Shown piece by piece: positions 1 through 10,092 of a DNA stretch of 38,625 bases. Numbering within the stretch: position 1 is the first letter of the stretch; each line of letters begins with the position of its first letter. The stretch lies in assembly GCA_009801015.1 (NCBI GenBank), contig VHZZ01007032.1, positions 29,426 to 68,050 of the forward strand. The letters are read 5' to 3'. Below the pieces are notes generated by a model. That model was not told the origin of the DNA. It did no database searches and saw only the letters and a list, made by a program, of their open reading frames with translations. The DNA comes from Silene noctiflora. Taxonomy: Eukaryota > Streptophyta > Magnoliopsida > Caryophyllales > Caryophyllaceae. A program made the translations under genes and the position numbers.

Positions 1-841
1 TCTAACAGAAAATGTAATCATCTCAGTTTAATAACATTTTCACATAAATTGGTCACAAAACACACTTAACAAATACACTTCACAAATATACATTTTGTCA
101 CACATCAGTATAATATGTTACCATAAACAGTCATCAAGATCCAAAAAACTAAAAAAAAGGATGCATACCCTAAATTTAACTCCTTTTTTTTACCAAAATT
201 TATAAACCCAGAAAATACTCACATTTGGATCCCAATTTATAAACCCTAAATTTAACTCTTTTTTTTTGCATGCAAAATGAAAAATCAATCAAAAACCCTA
301 AAAACAAAAAACTAAAATCAATAAAAAACCCAGATAAATTAAATTCAATCAAAAACCCTAAACAAAAAAATTAAAATCAATCAAAAACCTTTAAAACAGA
401 GAAAAAAAATTAAAATCAATGAAAAATACCACTTCAACACCGTCTACTTGCTTTGTCGCTCTATTTTTTTTTCAAAGGTTGTCTCTTAGCTGATTGTTTA
501 GTTACCATATTTGATGATAATGTTAACGATTTTGTTTTGTTTGTATAATTTTTTTTTTAAAACAAGAGAGAGAAGGAGAAAAGATGGTTATATTTTGAGA
601 GGAGAGAAAATGAGAGAAGGTGGAAATGTCTCGTGAATTATGGGGAGTTGGTAGGTTAAAAGTTGAAATTTGTGGTTATTTTTTTGGTTGCACGATTTTC
701 ATTGCATGGGGAAGACAAATATGGATTTATTATTTTTTATTCCCCAAATGTCAATCAATGACATTGAACTTCCCATCATACTGCAAACCCTCTCATCATA
801 CTGCAAACCCGTTTCCTTGCCAAATGCTACTATCCGATCCG
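1..841. other. A/T-rich intergenic sequence with short repeats
   Basis: No gene is supported here. About 270-415 holds imperfect repeats built from AATCAATCAAAAACCCTAAA-like units of roughly 35-60 bp. At 772-811 a short segment, CATCATACTGCAAACCC, occurs twice in tandem. Two overlapping frames near 620-855 are short and match no family I know. Confidence 0.5.
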
Positions 842-1540
842 TCTTAAGCTTGTGACGGATACCTCCGTCACAAACAAGAGTGCAAGACTAACTGATCATA
901 AATTATGTTTAATTGACATTTTGCTTATTAGGAATTGTAATCTTCAAGTAGATTTACTAACATTTATTGGTGTTATAACAAAAACGACAAAAAGATAAAA
1001 GAGAAATCCAAAGAAAATATGAATTACCTGGTTCACTAACGGTGTGCTACGTACTTACGTTAGTTAGTCCACATGATAGAAGGGCATGAAGGAGAGTTTT
1101 GTTGATATTAAAGAGTTATACAGATTCAGAGAGTTATGATATACATAAATTGTAATTGTTAGGGCTTGACTTCAAGATCGAGGGCAAATCTCAGAGTTGT
1201 ATATACAGCTTCAATTTATGTAAGATCAATTGAAGGTGAAAGCTTATATTATTAGCTTTTTCACAGCCAGCCGCATAATACATGGCTCGAGTTAGTCCAC
1301 TTTTTATACTTAGCGAAATTCTTTAAAAATATAAACAACGTTATTTTACTTTTCTAAAATTGTACTAAGCCCAGATTTTTACTTATCTAAGTATTTTCTC
1401 CACACCCTTGGATCCCACCATATAGAGTTCCGAGCCCTCACCAACACGGTAATATCAATGCTTAATAATGATCTTATATTCGTATTATTTGTATTCATTT
1501 GTGACAGGTAATATCCGTCACTCGTGACGAGTCAAATAAA
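842..1540. mobile_element. Possible MITE bounded by GTGACGGA palindromes
   Basis: A near-perfect palindrome lies at 850-873 (TTGTGACGGA and TCCGTCACAA around a 4-base spacer). A related motif in opposite orientation lies at 1501-1521 (GTGAC...CCGTCAC), followed by CTCGTGACGAG. Paired motifs of this kind resemble the ends of non-autonomous DNA transposons. I could not find a clear target-site duplication, so the two motifs may belong to separate elements. No coding capacity is seen between them. Confidence 0.3.
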
Positions 1541-2051
1541 ACTCATATAAAAAAGATAAAGACAAAGTATAGTCCTAGGCACCATCATTTAATTTTTGTC
1601 CTATATACCCGTATGAGTAATATTTGACCCGTGATAAGAAAGACTATAATACATGCCCCTAAATGGCATTGTACCCTGAATTAACGCATGACCAAGTCGT
1701 GTTGGGTAGATGGCACCAGTATTTTTGCTACACAATTTTTCTTCAACTTCAATAAATACTTGTTTTCTTTTTTTTTCATTCAAGCGAGCACTAGCTAGTG
1801 TAACAATTGTAAGCAGGTCAATTCAAGTTTTTTCCTTTTCAACCCATTAATTACCATGGTAAATCTCTTTTTTTTTTTACCCTTTTATTTCTCTTATTAT
1901 TGTTGTCCTTCAATGCAGATGATACCCAACAGCAAACCCTTTCCACTAAGAGGTTATCGCTTTTTCCGCTCCTACTCTTTTTCCTCTTGTTGTCCCTCAC
2001 TAGGCAGAAATTAAAGGGAACTCACACCCACTCAAAGAAAGCTCTAAGAAC
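1541..2051. other. Intergenic, nothing recognised
   Basis: The sequence is AT-rich with T-runs near 1768 and 1868. It contains only short chance frames and no motif I can name. Confidence 0.4.
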
Positions 2052-3219
2052 TCAATTAACCCCATACCGACTACAAAAAGTCCAACATATACGCAAGCCA
2101 GAAACATGCAAAATCACCAGATTCACCCCTCCCTCGATGTTTACAAATAGCATTTCAAAGATATTAATCAAGTCACCAAACATCCTAATTATCACGACAA
2201 CAAAAAAAGTACCCAATGCCTTCAATATAATTCCTGTAACACCGTACAAAGACACCAAAACAATATCATAACAAAATAATATTAGTGCAAGGGGACTAAC
2301 CTCTGATAGTTGTGATGGTGGTGCTAGAGGTGTCTCATCTAGACCAAGAGTGTCCAAATTGCAATCAAGCACTTCTCTTAGAATCTGCACTAGTATTAAA
2401 AATTGAACAAATCCAGTAGAAAAGGCGATGAGGCCTACAAGAATGTGAGTCTTCATGGTAAAGACTGGCCACCCACACTGGCCGTCAAGAGTGGTTTGAG
2501 GCAAACCTTCAACTTGGATTAAAGGGAGGGTGGGATTAAGTCTACTCAAATCTTTGTAAAATCCTCGCTTTTAATCACATTACGAATATGAGAAGAATAA
2601 GAACGGCTATGAGAAATTTTCTGCTTATTATGCTTTGTAACAATTGACCCAATTGTTCTAGAGCACCCGGGAACAACAGAGGAAGTGGTGGACTCATAAG
2701 AATGGCAGAGTTCGCCATCCACAAAAGTGAAAGGAACTCTGTCGTCATATACGAATGCAAAAATCTTAGCCCTCATTTTAAATGATACGCTGTCAGGGAG
2801 GGGGAAAACAGCAAATTTCTCATCGTCTTCGAATTTTTGTACCCTAAACAAACTTAAACCGTGTTCCTGGCACTTTATGTTATCAATCCTTGTTACTGAT
2901 CTAAGACCTATATCAGTGAACCTCCTCGCGGTAACAGTAACAGTGGAAACATCACTAAACCTTGCGCAGTCCGGGTTTACAGCATGTGTCACTGATATAA
3001 GAATCACACTTGGGTGTATGCATAATGCACCCCCCATAAGTTCAATAACATCAGCAGAAAGTTCAACATCATCACCATCATCAGATTGTTCCACATCATC
3101 ACTATCATCAGAAAGTTCATCATCATCATCATAAAGTTCAACATCATCAACATCATCAGAATATGTAGTAACATCATCAGAAACTTTAGTAACATCATCA
3201 GAAAGTTTAATAACGAATT
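2052..3219 (-). pseudogene. Unrecognised ORF pair: acidic repeat head, membrane-like tail
   Basis: Two minus-strand frames follow one another. The first (about 3219 down to 2546) starts after an in-frame stop and opens with repeats of SDDV/DDVEL encoded by imperfect GATGATGTT units (3050-3210). It continues as a 150-residue stretch of normal composition. The only in-frame ATG seen in the head is near 3039, within ELMGGAL. The second frame (2549 down to 2052) has no ATG at its start and holds three hydrophobic stretches (HILVGLIAFSTGFVQFLIL; LALILFCYDIVLVSLYGV; TFFVVVIIRMFGDLI), so it may be membrane-spanning. The switch between frames could be a frameshift or an unrecognised intron. I know no family for either part. 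It may be a decayed gene, or a fragment carried by a transposon. Confidence 0.3.
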
Positions 3220-3942
3220 TTTTTTTCTTAAATGGCGTTCTCAGCCAAACTATTTACAAAACTGGGGCTCATACCAAACTATTTACAAGGAATGGGTCCA
3301 CGTCATCACTTTAAGTCTTAGTTATTTTCTTTAGTATATTTATTTTTTTACCCATTATCATCTTTACCGGATTCTTTCCACTTGAATTGTTGAATATAAG
3401 ATTGCATAATTTATTAACAAATTGTAGATTGAGTAATCCTACCCAATAAGACAACCATTATTAAACTCCGTAATAACATTATTATGAATTATGATAAAAA
3501 GTTTATGTTTCGTGGGTTTCCATACAATAAGCTAGCTCAACGTTTCAAGAGTTTACTGGGTTTATATAATAAGTTTATTTTTCGTGGGTTTGCATATATA
3601 ACTAGTTCTATTATCGTGAAATTTATGGTGTTAGTTATGCTGCCGTGTTGGTGGTATTATGCAAGTCTGGATTTGCGGTCGTATTGAAACCCGATGACAA
3701 AATGGACTCATATAAAAAATATTTTTATTAATCAATATTTATATTGTCATAATATATCGTCAAAGTATATATTTTCTACAATTACTAAACGCTAGCCACG
3801 GATTATTATTATTTTGCCACGAATATTGTTATGTTTATTACTGTTTTGTCACGATTATTGTTATTATTGCTATTGTCTTCAATTTTTTTTAGTTACGTAA
3901 TTATTTCAACCTAAAGTAATTATTTCAAAATAAAAATTTCTA
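3220..3942. other. Intergenic with short duplications
   Basis: The phrase ACCAAACTATTTACAA occurs twice near 3246-3290. A 27-bp segment of the form AAGTTTATNTTTCGTGGGTT recurs with a spacing of about 68 bp (near 3499 and 3567), which makes the small ORF at 3484-3687 internally repetitive. Neither is a recognised gene. Confidence 0.4.
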
Positions 3943-3951
3943 TATTTTTAG

Positions 3952-4837
3952 TGTTTTTTGTAAATAACCCCCTTTTATGTACTAATTTTTACAAATAACC
4001 CCTTATATGTCCGTTTTTACTAATAACCACCTTAAATTTAACTTAATTCAAAATTTTAGCACCAAATATTGGCTACGTAGACGATTGTTTTTAAACCCGG
4101 TTTATTACGACATTCCGACTTAAATTAAAGTAAGATACCTAAACTATCCTTCTCATTACCCACCACTTATCTTATTTCATTATACACACAAAACCCCCAA
4201 ATCAATTGAAATCCTAAAACCTAATTCNTTGGCTTCCAAATGCTATTAGACTGGAAACAAGAGTATAAGAAGCAACTGCAAACACCATGCAGCTATGAAC
4301 TAATCGAAATTGATAATCCTAATTAGTTACTTTTTCTTATATACATTTCCAAAAAAGATAAATCAAAGGTTACCCAAATATAAATCTACAAAGAACTTCG
4401 CTTCCAGGTTCAAATGGAGGCAAAAGGCGAGTCACCAAAAAATTGCACATTTTCCGATCTTCAATCAGTATATTTCCTACTTTCAGGTCATGCATTTGTT
4501 CAAAATTTCTCACATAACATGAACAAAAGTATGAAAAGGGAGGAAGGAGGGAGTAGTGATTGGGGTTTTAGGATTGTAATTGATTCGAGTATTTATGTCG
4601 GTTATGAATTAAAAACAAGGGAGGGGTGAGTAGTAAGGGTAATTTAGGTATTTTAGTTAAGTTTAAGTTGGAATGACATAAATAGAGCGGGTTTAATAGA
4701 AACCGTCTGCGTAATAAATTTTTGGGGCTAAAATTTTGAATTAAGTTAGATTTAANGTGGTTATTGATAAAAACGAACATATAAGGGGGTTATTTGTAAA
4801 AATTAGTACATAAAATGGGGTTATTTACAAAATTCAC
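3952..4837. mobile_element. Non-autonomous Mutator-like element, long TIRs, 9-bp TSD
   Basis: The element is 886 bp. It starts GTGTTTTTTGTAAATAACCC and ends with the inverse GGGGTTATTTACAAAATTCAC. The two ends are inverted repeats of about 210 bp (3952-4165 and 4622-4837), with roughly 80% identity by eye. It is flanked on both sides by the identical 9-mer ATATTTTTA (3943-3951 and 4838-4846). Long terminal inverted repeats plus a 9-bp target duplication are the hallmark of the Mutator superfamily. No transposase is present. The ~450-bp interior (about 4166-4621) has only short frames, so the element would depend on a partner in trans. Whether the interior is captured host sequence cannot be told here. 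Confidence 0.85.
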
Positions 4838-5035
4838 ATATTTTTATTTGTGAACTATAATTCAAGCTAGATTGAATGGTTAACATTGTTTTAAAAGATT
4901 ATGATGAGAATTATAAACGCTAAAGAAATAAATGATAATTTTGTCTGAAAAATTTATTCTAATAAAAAAATTCCAAAAACTATTTAGTATTTGTTTTGAT
5001 GTTTAATTCAATTTAAAATGAAAAGCCAAATTTAA

Positions 5036-5550
5036 ATGAAAAAAAAAAGTAGAAAGGCGAACATAGAAACCTTGTTAAATAAAGTATGCATAATTTGGAA
5101 TCACATTGATAAAAAATCTCATATTGCTGAGAGTGTTTTCATCTCCAAAGACGGGTTAATTGCAACTTGTGATCACATTCTTGGAAGTTCTAATAATTTA
5201 CTACGCATTGGATTTAGTGACAACACCAGTAGAATTTTTGGGGAAGGAGGTTATCGTTTTTTTTCCGCAGTTAGATCTTGCAATATTCCGTGTTTTGGAT
5301 TGTGATGATAAAACATTTAAGCGTGTAAAACTCCCTAAAACAATTAGCTTGGATTGGGGTGATCTGGTGTTTGCGTTTTCTCAAGCTGAACATCCACTTT
5401 CTGTTGGTTTCGGGCGGGTGGCGTATGCATATCCTAAGAAGACCAACTTACCTGAGGTGGAGCGAGTCGAGAGTGGAAGTGTTTGGGTAACTAATGCCAA
5501 CAGGTCGCTGCTGTGGCTGGAAATTCAACATTACCTGACTTAAACTGAGG
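5036..5550 (+). pseudogene. Broken HtrA/trypsin-like serine protease fragment
   Basis: The first frame (from ATG 5036) reads SVFISKDGLIATCDHILGSSN, which fits the start of a Deg/HtrA-type protease fold with the catalytic His in TCDHIL. Near 5250, in a run of T, the homology jumps to another frame: FFPQLDLAIFRVLD (catalytic Asp in DLAIF), then RVKLPKTISLDWGDLVFAFSQAE. Near 5510 it jumps again, back to the first frame, where AGNSTLPD (5516 on) matches the position of the catalytic-Ser motif GNSGGP. So His, Asp and Ser positions are all recognisable, but two frameshifts and a stop soon after the Ser motif break the gene. Only about 165 residues remain and no PDZ domain follows. I infer a decayed plant protease-like gene. 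Exact subfamily is unknown. Confidence 0.6.
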
Positions 5551-5689
5551 AACCTTTTTCGACTCTGCTACTAAATTTGTCCGTCATCAAAGTTCATATT
5601 AGAAACGTAAGATGACTGAGAGAATATTATTATTGAGAGTAATTGTGTTTTGTACAAGTGATAAACTACACTTTATATAGTATATATGC

Positions 5690-6795
5690 GGCTAAATGAC
5701 CAAATTGTACAAAATTAAGTGAGGTGACAAATTGGTAAAAAAAAGTGGTTGGTAAGTGACAAATTGGTAAAAACATTCCGAGAAAACAATTTCGTGTAAA
5801 ATAAAATATGCGATAGTATTACAAATTTTTTTATTTAACGAAAATTTGTGCTTTTTTGAATAAGTAAACATTTTTTAATCAAAATTTTTATGTGATTTTT
5901 TTTTTATTGTTGTTGGTCTAAGTATTCAGGATTATTCGGAAAAAATATTGTAAGTTATTAAGACATTTTTTTGCATTTTTTTTATGTTCAATTTTCTTAA
6001 GAAAATTAAGATTTTCTTATATTGAAAATAGTCCCACCTATTTTATAATTTCTTCTCATTTCCTTTTTTAGGGTCAAAAATAACAAACTTCAACCGTAAA
6101 TAATTCAAAATAATAAAAAAATATATATTTACCGTTTATCATCAAAACTTGTTCATAAAATATAATTTTCATTTTTTCAACCCAAAAAGATTACATATAT
6201 GTATATACGGAGTCTATGTCAAATTAACGGTTAAAGTTCCATCTTAGAGACCTGTGAAAAAAATGGGAAGAAATAAAAAGTTTGGAGGAAATATTAATTG
6301 AGATTTTTTTTACCCTAGGAAAACTAAACAATTATTGTAAACCCACTTGATGATTCAATGACTTGCCCTATTATAAATTAAGGTTTTATTTTCTCTTTTA
6401 GAGCCTTAAATTATTAATTAAATACAGAGCCCTTAGGGCTGTATGTATCATTTTTAAAAAATGACAAAAAAAAGTTATGTACCTAATAAATATTTAAATT
6501 TAAGTTTTACTTATTTTGGAAGCAAAATGTAACAACATTAGAGACTTAATTCCAAAATGATTTTGAGTCGGCTGAAATGATTTGCTAATTCAAGTTTATT
6601 TATTCGTAAGGCAAAATTCAATATTAGTATAATCATATTTGATTTACGCTAAAGTGTCCTCGGAATTTTTTTTTTACCAATTTGTCTTCTAACATCCTCT
6701 TTTTTACCAATTTGTCACTTTACTTACTTTTTTGTACCAATTTGTTACTTGACCTCCACTTTTTTTTTTACCAATTTCGTTATTTGCTACTAAGT
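5690..6795. mobile_element. Candidate DNA transposon with repeated subterminal motif
   Basis: The left side (5690-5785) carries GTGACAAATTGGTAAAAA twice on the plus strand and ends in ACATTCCGAG. The right side (6659-6785) carries the reverse complement, TTTTTACCAATTTGTCAC-like, four times, and begins with CCTCGGAAT. The two sides therefore face each other as inverted, internally repetitive ends around ~870 bp of AT-rich DNA without ORFs. I could not identify exact termini or a target duplication. It is probably a non-autonomous element of the MULE or another TIR class. Confidence 0.45.
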
Positions 6796-6849
6796 AAATA
6801 CAGAAAGAATAATAAATTAGGCTCGTGGAATATTCAAAACAGTTATATA

Positions 6850-7164
6850 CTCCCTCCCATCCACTATCTTCTTCCCCTTTCAAGTGGGCACGAAAATTAA
6901 GGGAGGGAATATTATATTGATAAAAGAAAATGTGGGGTTGAGGGATTGTAGAGGGGTAAGAATAAAATAAGAGTAAAAGAGTCGGTGGGGTTTGGTGATA
7001 AGAGAGAGGAATGAATAAAATAAGAGTAAAAGTGTGTTGGGTGGGGTTTGTGATAGGAGAGAGATGAATAAAATAAGAGTAAATTGTTACCAAAAATAGA
7101 AAGGGAAGAAAACCTGAATAATTCGTTTTAGTAAATAGGGAAGAAAATAGCGGATAGGAGAGAG
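6850..7164. mobile_element. Stowaway-type MITE (315 bp, TA target site)
   Basis: The left end reads CTCCCTCCCATCCACTATCT and the right end, read inverted, CTCTCTCCTATCCGCTATTT. The terminal inverted repeat runs for about 30 bp. TA flanks both ends (6848-6849 and 7165-7166), as expected for Tc1/mariner-derived Stowaway elements. There is no coding capacity. It sits in the LTR remnant of the copia element to its right. Confidence 0.75.
6961..7083 (+). repeat. 53-bp tandem repeat inside the MITE
   Basis: The segment AATAAAATAAGAGTAAA begins at 6961, 7014 and 7067, an exact 53-bp period. Between copies lies a G-rich stretch (GTGGGGTTTGGTGATAAGAG and variants). This is about 2.3 units. Confidence 0.8.
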
Positions 7165-7166
7165 TA

Positions 7167-7855
7167 ATCTTCTATATGGGGCAAGGAGAGAAAGTTGCCT
7201 TGAGTGAATAATAGCGCCGTTGGCTCTTGCTTCTGGGTGTGTCGTTTTAACCCCCCAAGTTGGAGCGTGGAGATTGGAGACGCCCAACTTGGATGGTCCT
7301 CGAAGGAAGTCCGTCCTAGTGCATTTGTAAAGATGTCAGCAAGCTGGCTCTTGGTATGGACATAGCTCGGTTTGATAACGTCCGTTTAGAATCTCGTCAC
7401 GAATAAAATGACAATCCACCTCAGTATGTTTGATGCGTTCTTGGAAGATAGGATTGCGCGTTATGTATAGTGTTGACTGGCTATCACAACGGAGGTTTAT
7501 GGGTTTGTTGTGGGTAAGGCCGAGAAAGGAGAACAGACCTTTGAGCCATTTAAGTTCACAAACCGTGAATGCCATAGAGCGATATTCGGCCTCAGCGGAT
7601 GATCTAGAGACGGTGTTTTGTTTCTTCGTTTTCCAAGAGATAGGAGCATTGCCCAAAAACACGAGATATGCGGAGAGGGACCATCTACTTGTGGGGCAAC
7701 TTGCATAATCTGCATCACAATAGCCATTAAGAACAAGATCATTGGCGGAGTGAAATAGGAGGCCTTCTCCTGGATTATTTTTAATGTATCGAACGACTTG
7801 TAGCGCTGCGTGCTAATGGTCGACCTTTGGGGCATGCATAAATTAGGCCTTTGGG
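7167..7855 (-). mobile_element. 3' fragment of a Ty1/copia retrotransposon (RNase H, start of LTR)
   Basis: Read on the minus strand from 7855, one frame gives HAALQVVRYIKNNPGEG, then YCDADYASCP, ISWKTKKQNTVSRSSAEAEY, CDSQSTLYI and KHTEVDCHFIRDEI. These are the end of copia reverse transcriptase and the RNase H domain, with the acidic residues in CDADY, AEAEY and CDSQ present. The frame is broken: a TAG near 7815, a shift near 7370 after which YVHTKSQLADIFTNAL continues in another frame, and a further shift to KLGVSNLHAPTWG. A polypurine-like TTGGGGGG at about 7252-7259 is followed by TTAAAACGACACAC, which should be the beginning of the 3' LTR, itself interrupted by the MITE. Everything upstream of the RNase H region is missing; at 7856 the sequence changes abruptly to a copy of the endosulfine gene end. 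Confidence 0.85.
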
Positions 7856-8563
7856 GCATTATGCTCCATCAGAAGGCGAAGGTGAATACTTTTCATGTTC
7901 ACATATCGTTGTTTCTCGATTATATTATCTGCTGTGCAATTTTTTTATAATGAGTTGGATTTTACCATGGCTACTTTATGTAGATGGTGGAAGTGCTCCC
8001 TCCGAGGAACCTACTGTCGCTGATCAATGAGTTGACAGTCCGTCAATGCAACCTTATTCAAGATTGCGGGTTATTACTCTTGGTCTTTTTCCAGATAGAG
8101 AGTTGTAATATTCTGCTCTTTTGCTTAGAAAAAAGACTGATGATATGTTCTTGTAATTCTAAGAAAACTCTGTATCCGAATTTCTCTGTTCCATGGGTTT
8201 TTCTAATGAGGGACAGTGTTATTTCACAATTTGTTACTTATATCGAACCAGCGATTTACTTATATCGAACCATTTACATGAAACAAGCTCCCTATAAGTG
8301 CTACAAGCCTACAATACTTGGTTTTAGAGTATTCAGCATTATGTGCTAATATCAAACTCAAAATGTTTCGCACCATAGAAGGCCGAACAAATTTAGTTAA
8401 GCCTGTTAAGATAGTCAGTACATTCCAGGCGATACATAGGTAAGTATCTGAGTTTCCGAATTAGCTGGCTCAGTTACGGAGAAATCACACTGTCACAACA
8501 GTGACCCACAACCACTGAACATGAATGTCTGTGTATCGGGTATGACGACACATGACACGAGAT
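7856..8563 (+). pseudogene. Displaced copy of the endosulfine gene 3' end
   Basis: This block is an inverted, high-identity copy of 20054-20758. It starts inside the last coding exon (HYAPSEGEGE) and continues through the 3' flank of the endosulfine gene. Compared with the source, four bases are missing just after GGCGAAGGTGAAT, which removes the TGA stop. The remaining codons have no promoter or upstream exons, so no product is expected. The 121-residue plus-strand frame at 7984-8349 is 3'-UTR sequence and is matched by a similar chance frame in the source copy. Confidence 0.85.
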
Positions 8564-8827
8564 ATTGCTGCGACGGACTCTGCTGGTGTTGCAAAACTAG
8601 AAATACATCATAGTACTTCCCTTTAAAACAGGACAGCTGACAAAAAATCAACCAGGAAAGTCCCAAAATATGCAATAATAGAGAAGGCAAATGCTAAACG
8701 AGCAATGGAGACGGGTAGTATTAGGGAAATACAAATTCTCATTTAAAATGGGTCAAATATTACACATACACGATAAAAGTAGAATGCTTTGAAAATAGTA
8801 AAAAATAAAACGGAAGCTTTGTATAAA

Positions 8828-9914
8828 CTAAACCAACTGCGCTGAGTTGCAGTAGCTACAATATTTCGAATCACAGCTCAAGACAGTCTTCACACTTGCA
8901 ATCTTCTCCAAAAGGTCTTTAGGACATGGATAATCCAGTGGAGTAAGAAAGACGGACCGCCCAATAATAACTTCATGAGTAACAAACATAACGTGCCTCA
9001 TATCTAGATATGATAAATTCTTGTGGTGTTCTAGTATCATGGACATACCAGTAATTGTGAGTCCAAATGACGAAATACTCAACCGGTCAAGGAGAGGAAA
9101 GAAATTAGCGATCACAGAAGCTGTGTTATCATATATCCAATTATGACAGTTAGGAATCGCAGTTAATGTCAGACTTCGAATTGAGTTGGAGTGATAGGCC
9201 AGTTGACATACGGCCAAGACGCCACAATATGCTTCTTCCAACATCTTCAAATGTTGAAACATAAAATTGTTACAGTAGTCAAAGAAACACTGATAGGAAA
9301 TTGAACAACAATGATCACAGCGGCGAAAAGCAGGCAAAACAAGACTTTTCAGTGAAGGTAACCTACAATGAACAAAGCACAAATTCGTAAATGAAACTAA
9401 AGGGAATGAACGGTTAAAAAAATTCGTAAATGAAACTGAAGGGGATGAACGCTGAAAAANNGTGACATATTAAATGAAAAACATACAGTTGTGCTATATC
9501 CATGTAAGCCCGTACGTGCAAGGTGGTATCAGGCAAGATGAGNTTGGTATATAGATTTTGGGATCTGCGAAAAATATTGCGCTTCAAGTANGGGAAAAAA
9601 CGTTTCCATATGTCCTTGAAGCTTTGCCGCATAGCACCACATACGAAACCAGGCATGTGATTAAGAAAACGCAAGTCAAGAACGTCTCCTGGCGGAAACA
9701 AGACATCGAGAAATGCCGATAACCATGNCTTGCAAATCAGGAANTNATTACGGGGTGCCCATTCATACCATCTATACTTGNTCAGTATCAAAACNNATAT
9801 CTCATGGTCCATCTCTTCCCATCTTCTATTATTATTAGAACTCCTTTGTACCATCAATTTTCGACTTTTTCCATTCCTCTCAATACGACAACTTTTTTTA
9901 GCACTTATCGCCAT
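8828..9914 (-). CDS. F-box/LRR-repeat protein, two exons
   Basis: Proposed exons on the minus strand are 9914-9487 and 9362-8828, giving 320 residues. The 124-nt intron (9486-9363) has donor GTATGT and acceptor TTGTAG, and joins ...DIAQL to LPSLKSLVLPAF without breaking the frame. The start is MAISAKKS (9914): the upstream in-frame ATG at 9923 is absent from the duplicate copy. The F-box lies at about residues 31-75 (RWEEMDHEI...KYRWYEWAPRN...ICK.WLSAFLD). Leucine-rich repeats follow (LPSLKSLVLPAF, SIRSLTLTAI, FPLLDRLSISSFGLT, HKNLSYLDM). Such proteins act as substrate receptors of SCF ubiquitin ligases, binding SKP1 through the F-box. The layout resembles the plant At3g48880-like F-box/LRR group. 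Several single Ns fall in exon 1, so the exact residues there are unknown. Whether it is expressed cannot be seen. Confidence 0.75.
9381..9458. repeat. 39-bp tandem duplication in the F-box intron
   Basis: AAATTCGTAAATGAAACT begins at 9381 and again at 9420, followed each time by a related RAAGGGRATGAACG stretch. The F-box copy at 15068 retains only one unit, so the duplication or its loss happened after the copies separated. Confidence 0.75.
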
Positions 9915-10092
9915 TACGCACAAATCTATCTACATTATCATGCTTGAAAAGTTAAGTAATCAAGCGCTAATAATAAAACATCAACCTGATTTAAAAAAGC
10001 AACTAATCAAGCGAGCAACTAATCAAGCGCGAGGTCATAATGTCTTCAACATCTAATACTAATTCTACAATGAGATTGACTATATCAGACTA

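Larger units (their letters stand above)
8566..10092. repeat. F-box gene block, copied at 14957-15619
   Basis: The block begins ATTGCTGCGACGGACTCTGC. It matches 14957-15619 in direct orientation at both ends. The second copy lacks the segment equivalent to 8678-9417, which contains exon 2 of the F-box gene. The match ends at ACTATATCAGACTA (about 10092 and 15619). Confidence 0.85.

Noticed and set aside
7984..8349. 121-codon plus frame, also found as a minus frame at 20224-20625
   Set aside because: The pair looks conserved only because both are copies of the same duplicated block, which is 3' flank of the endosulfine gene.
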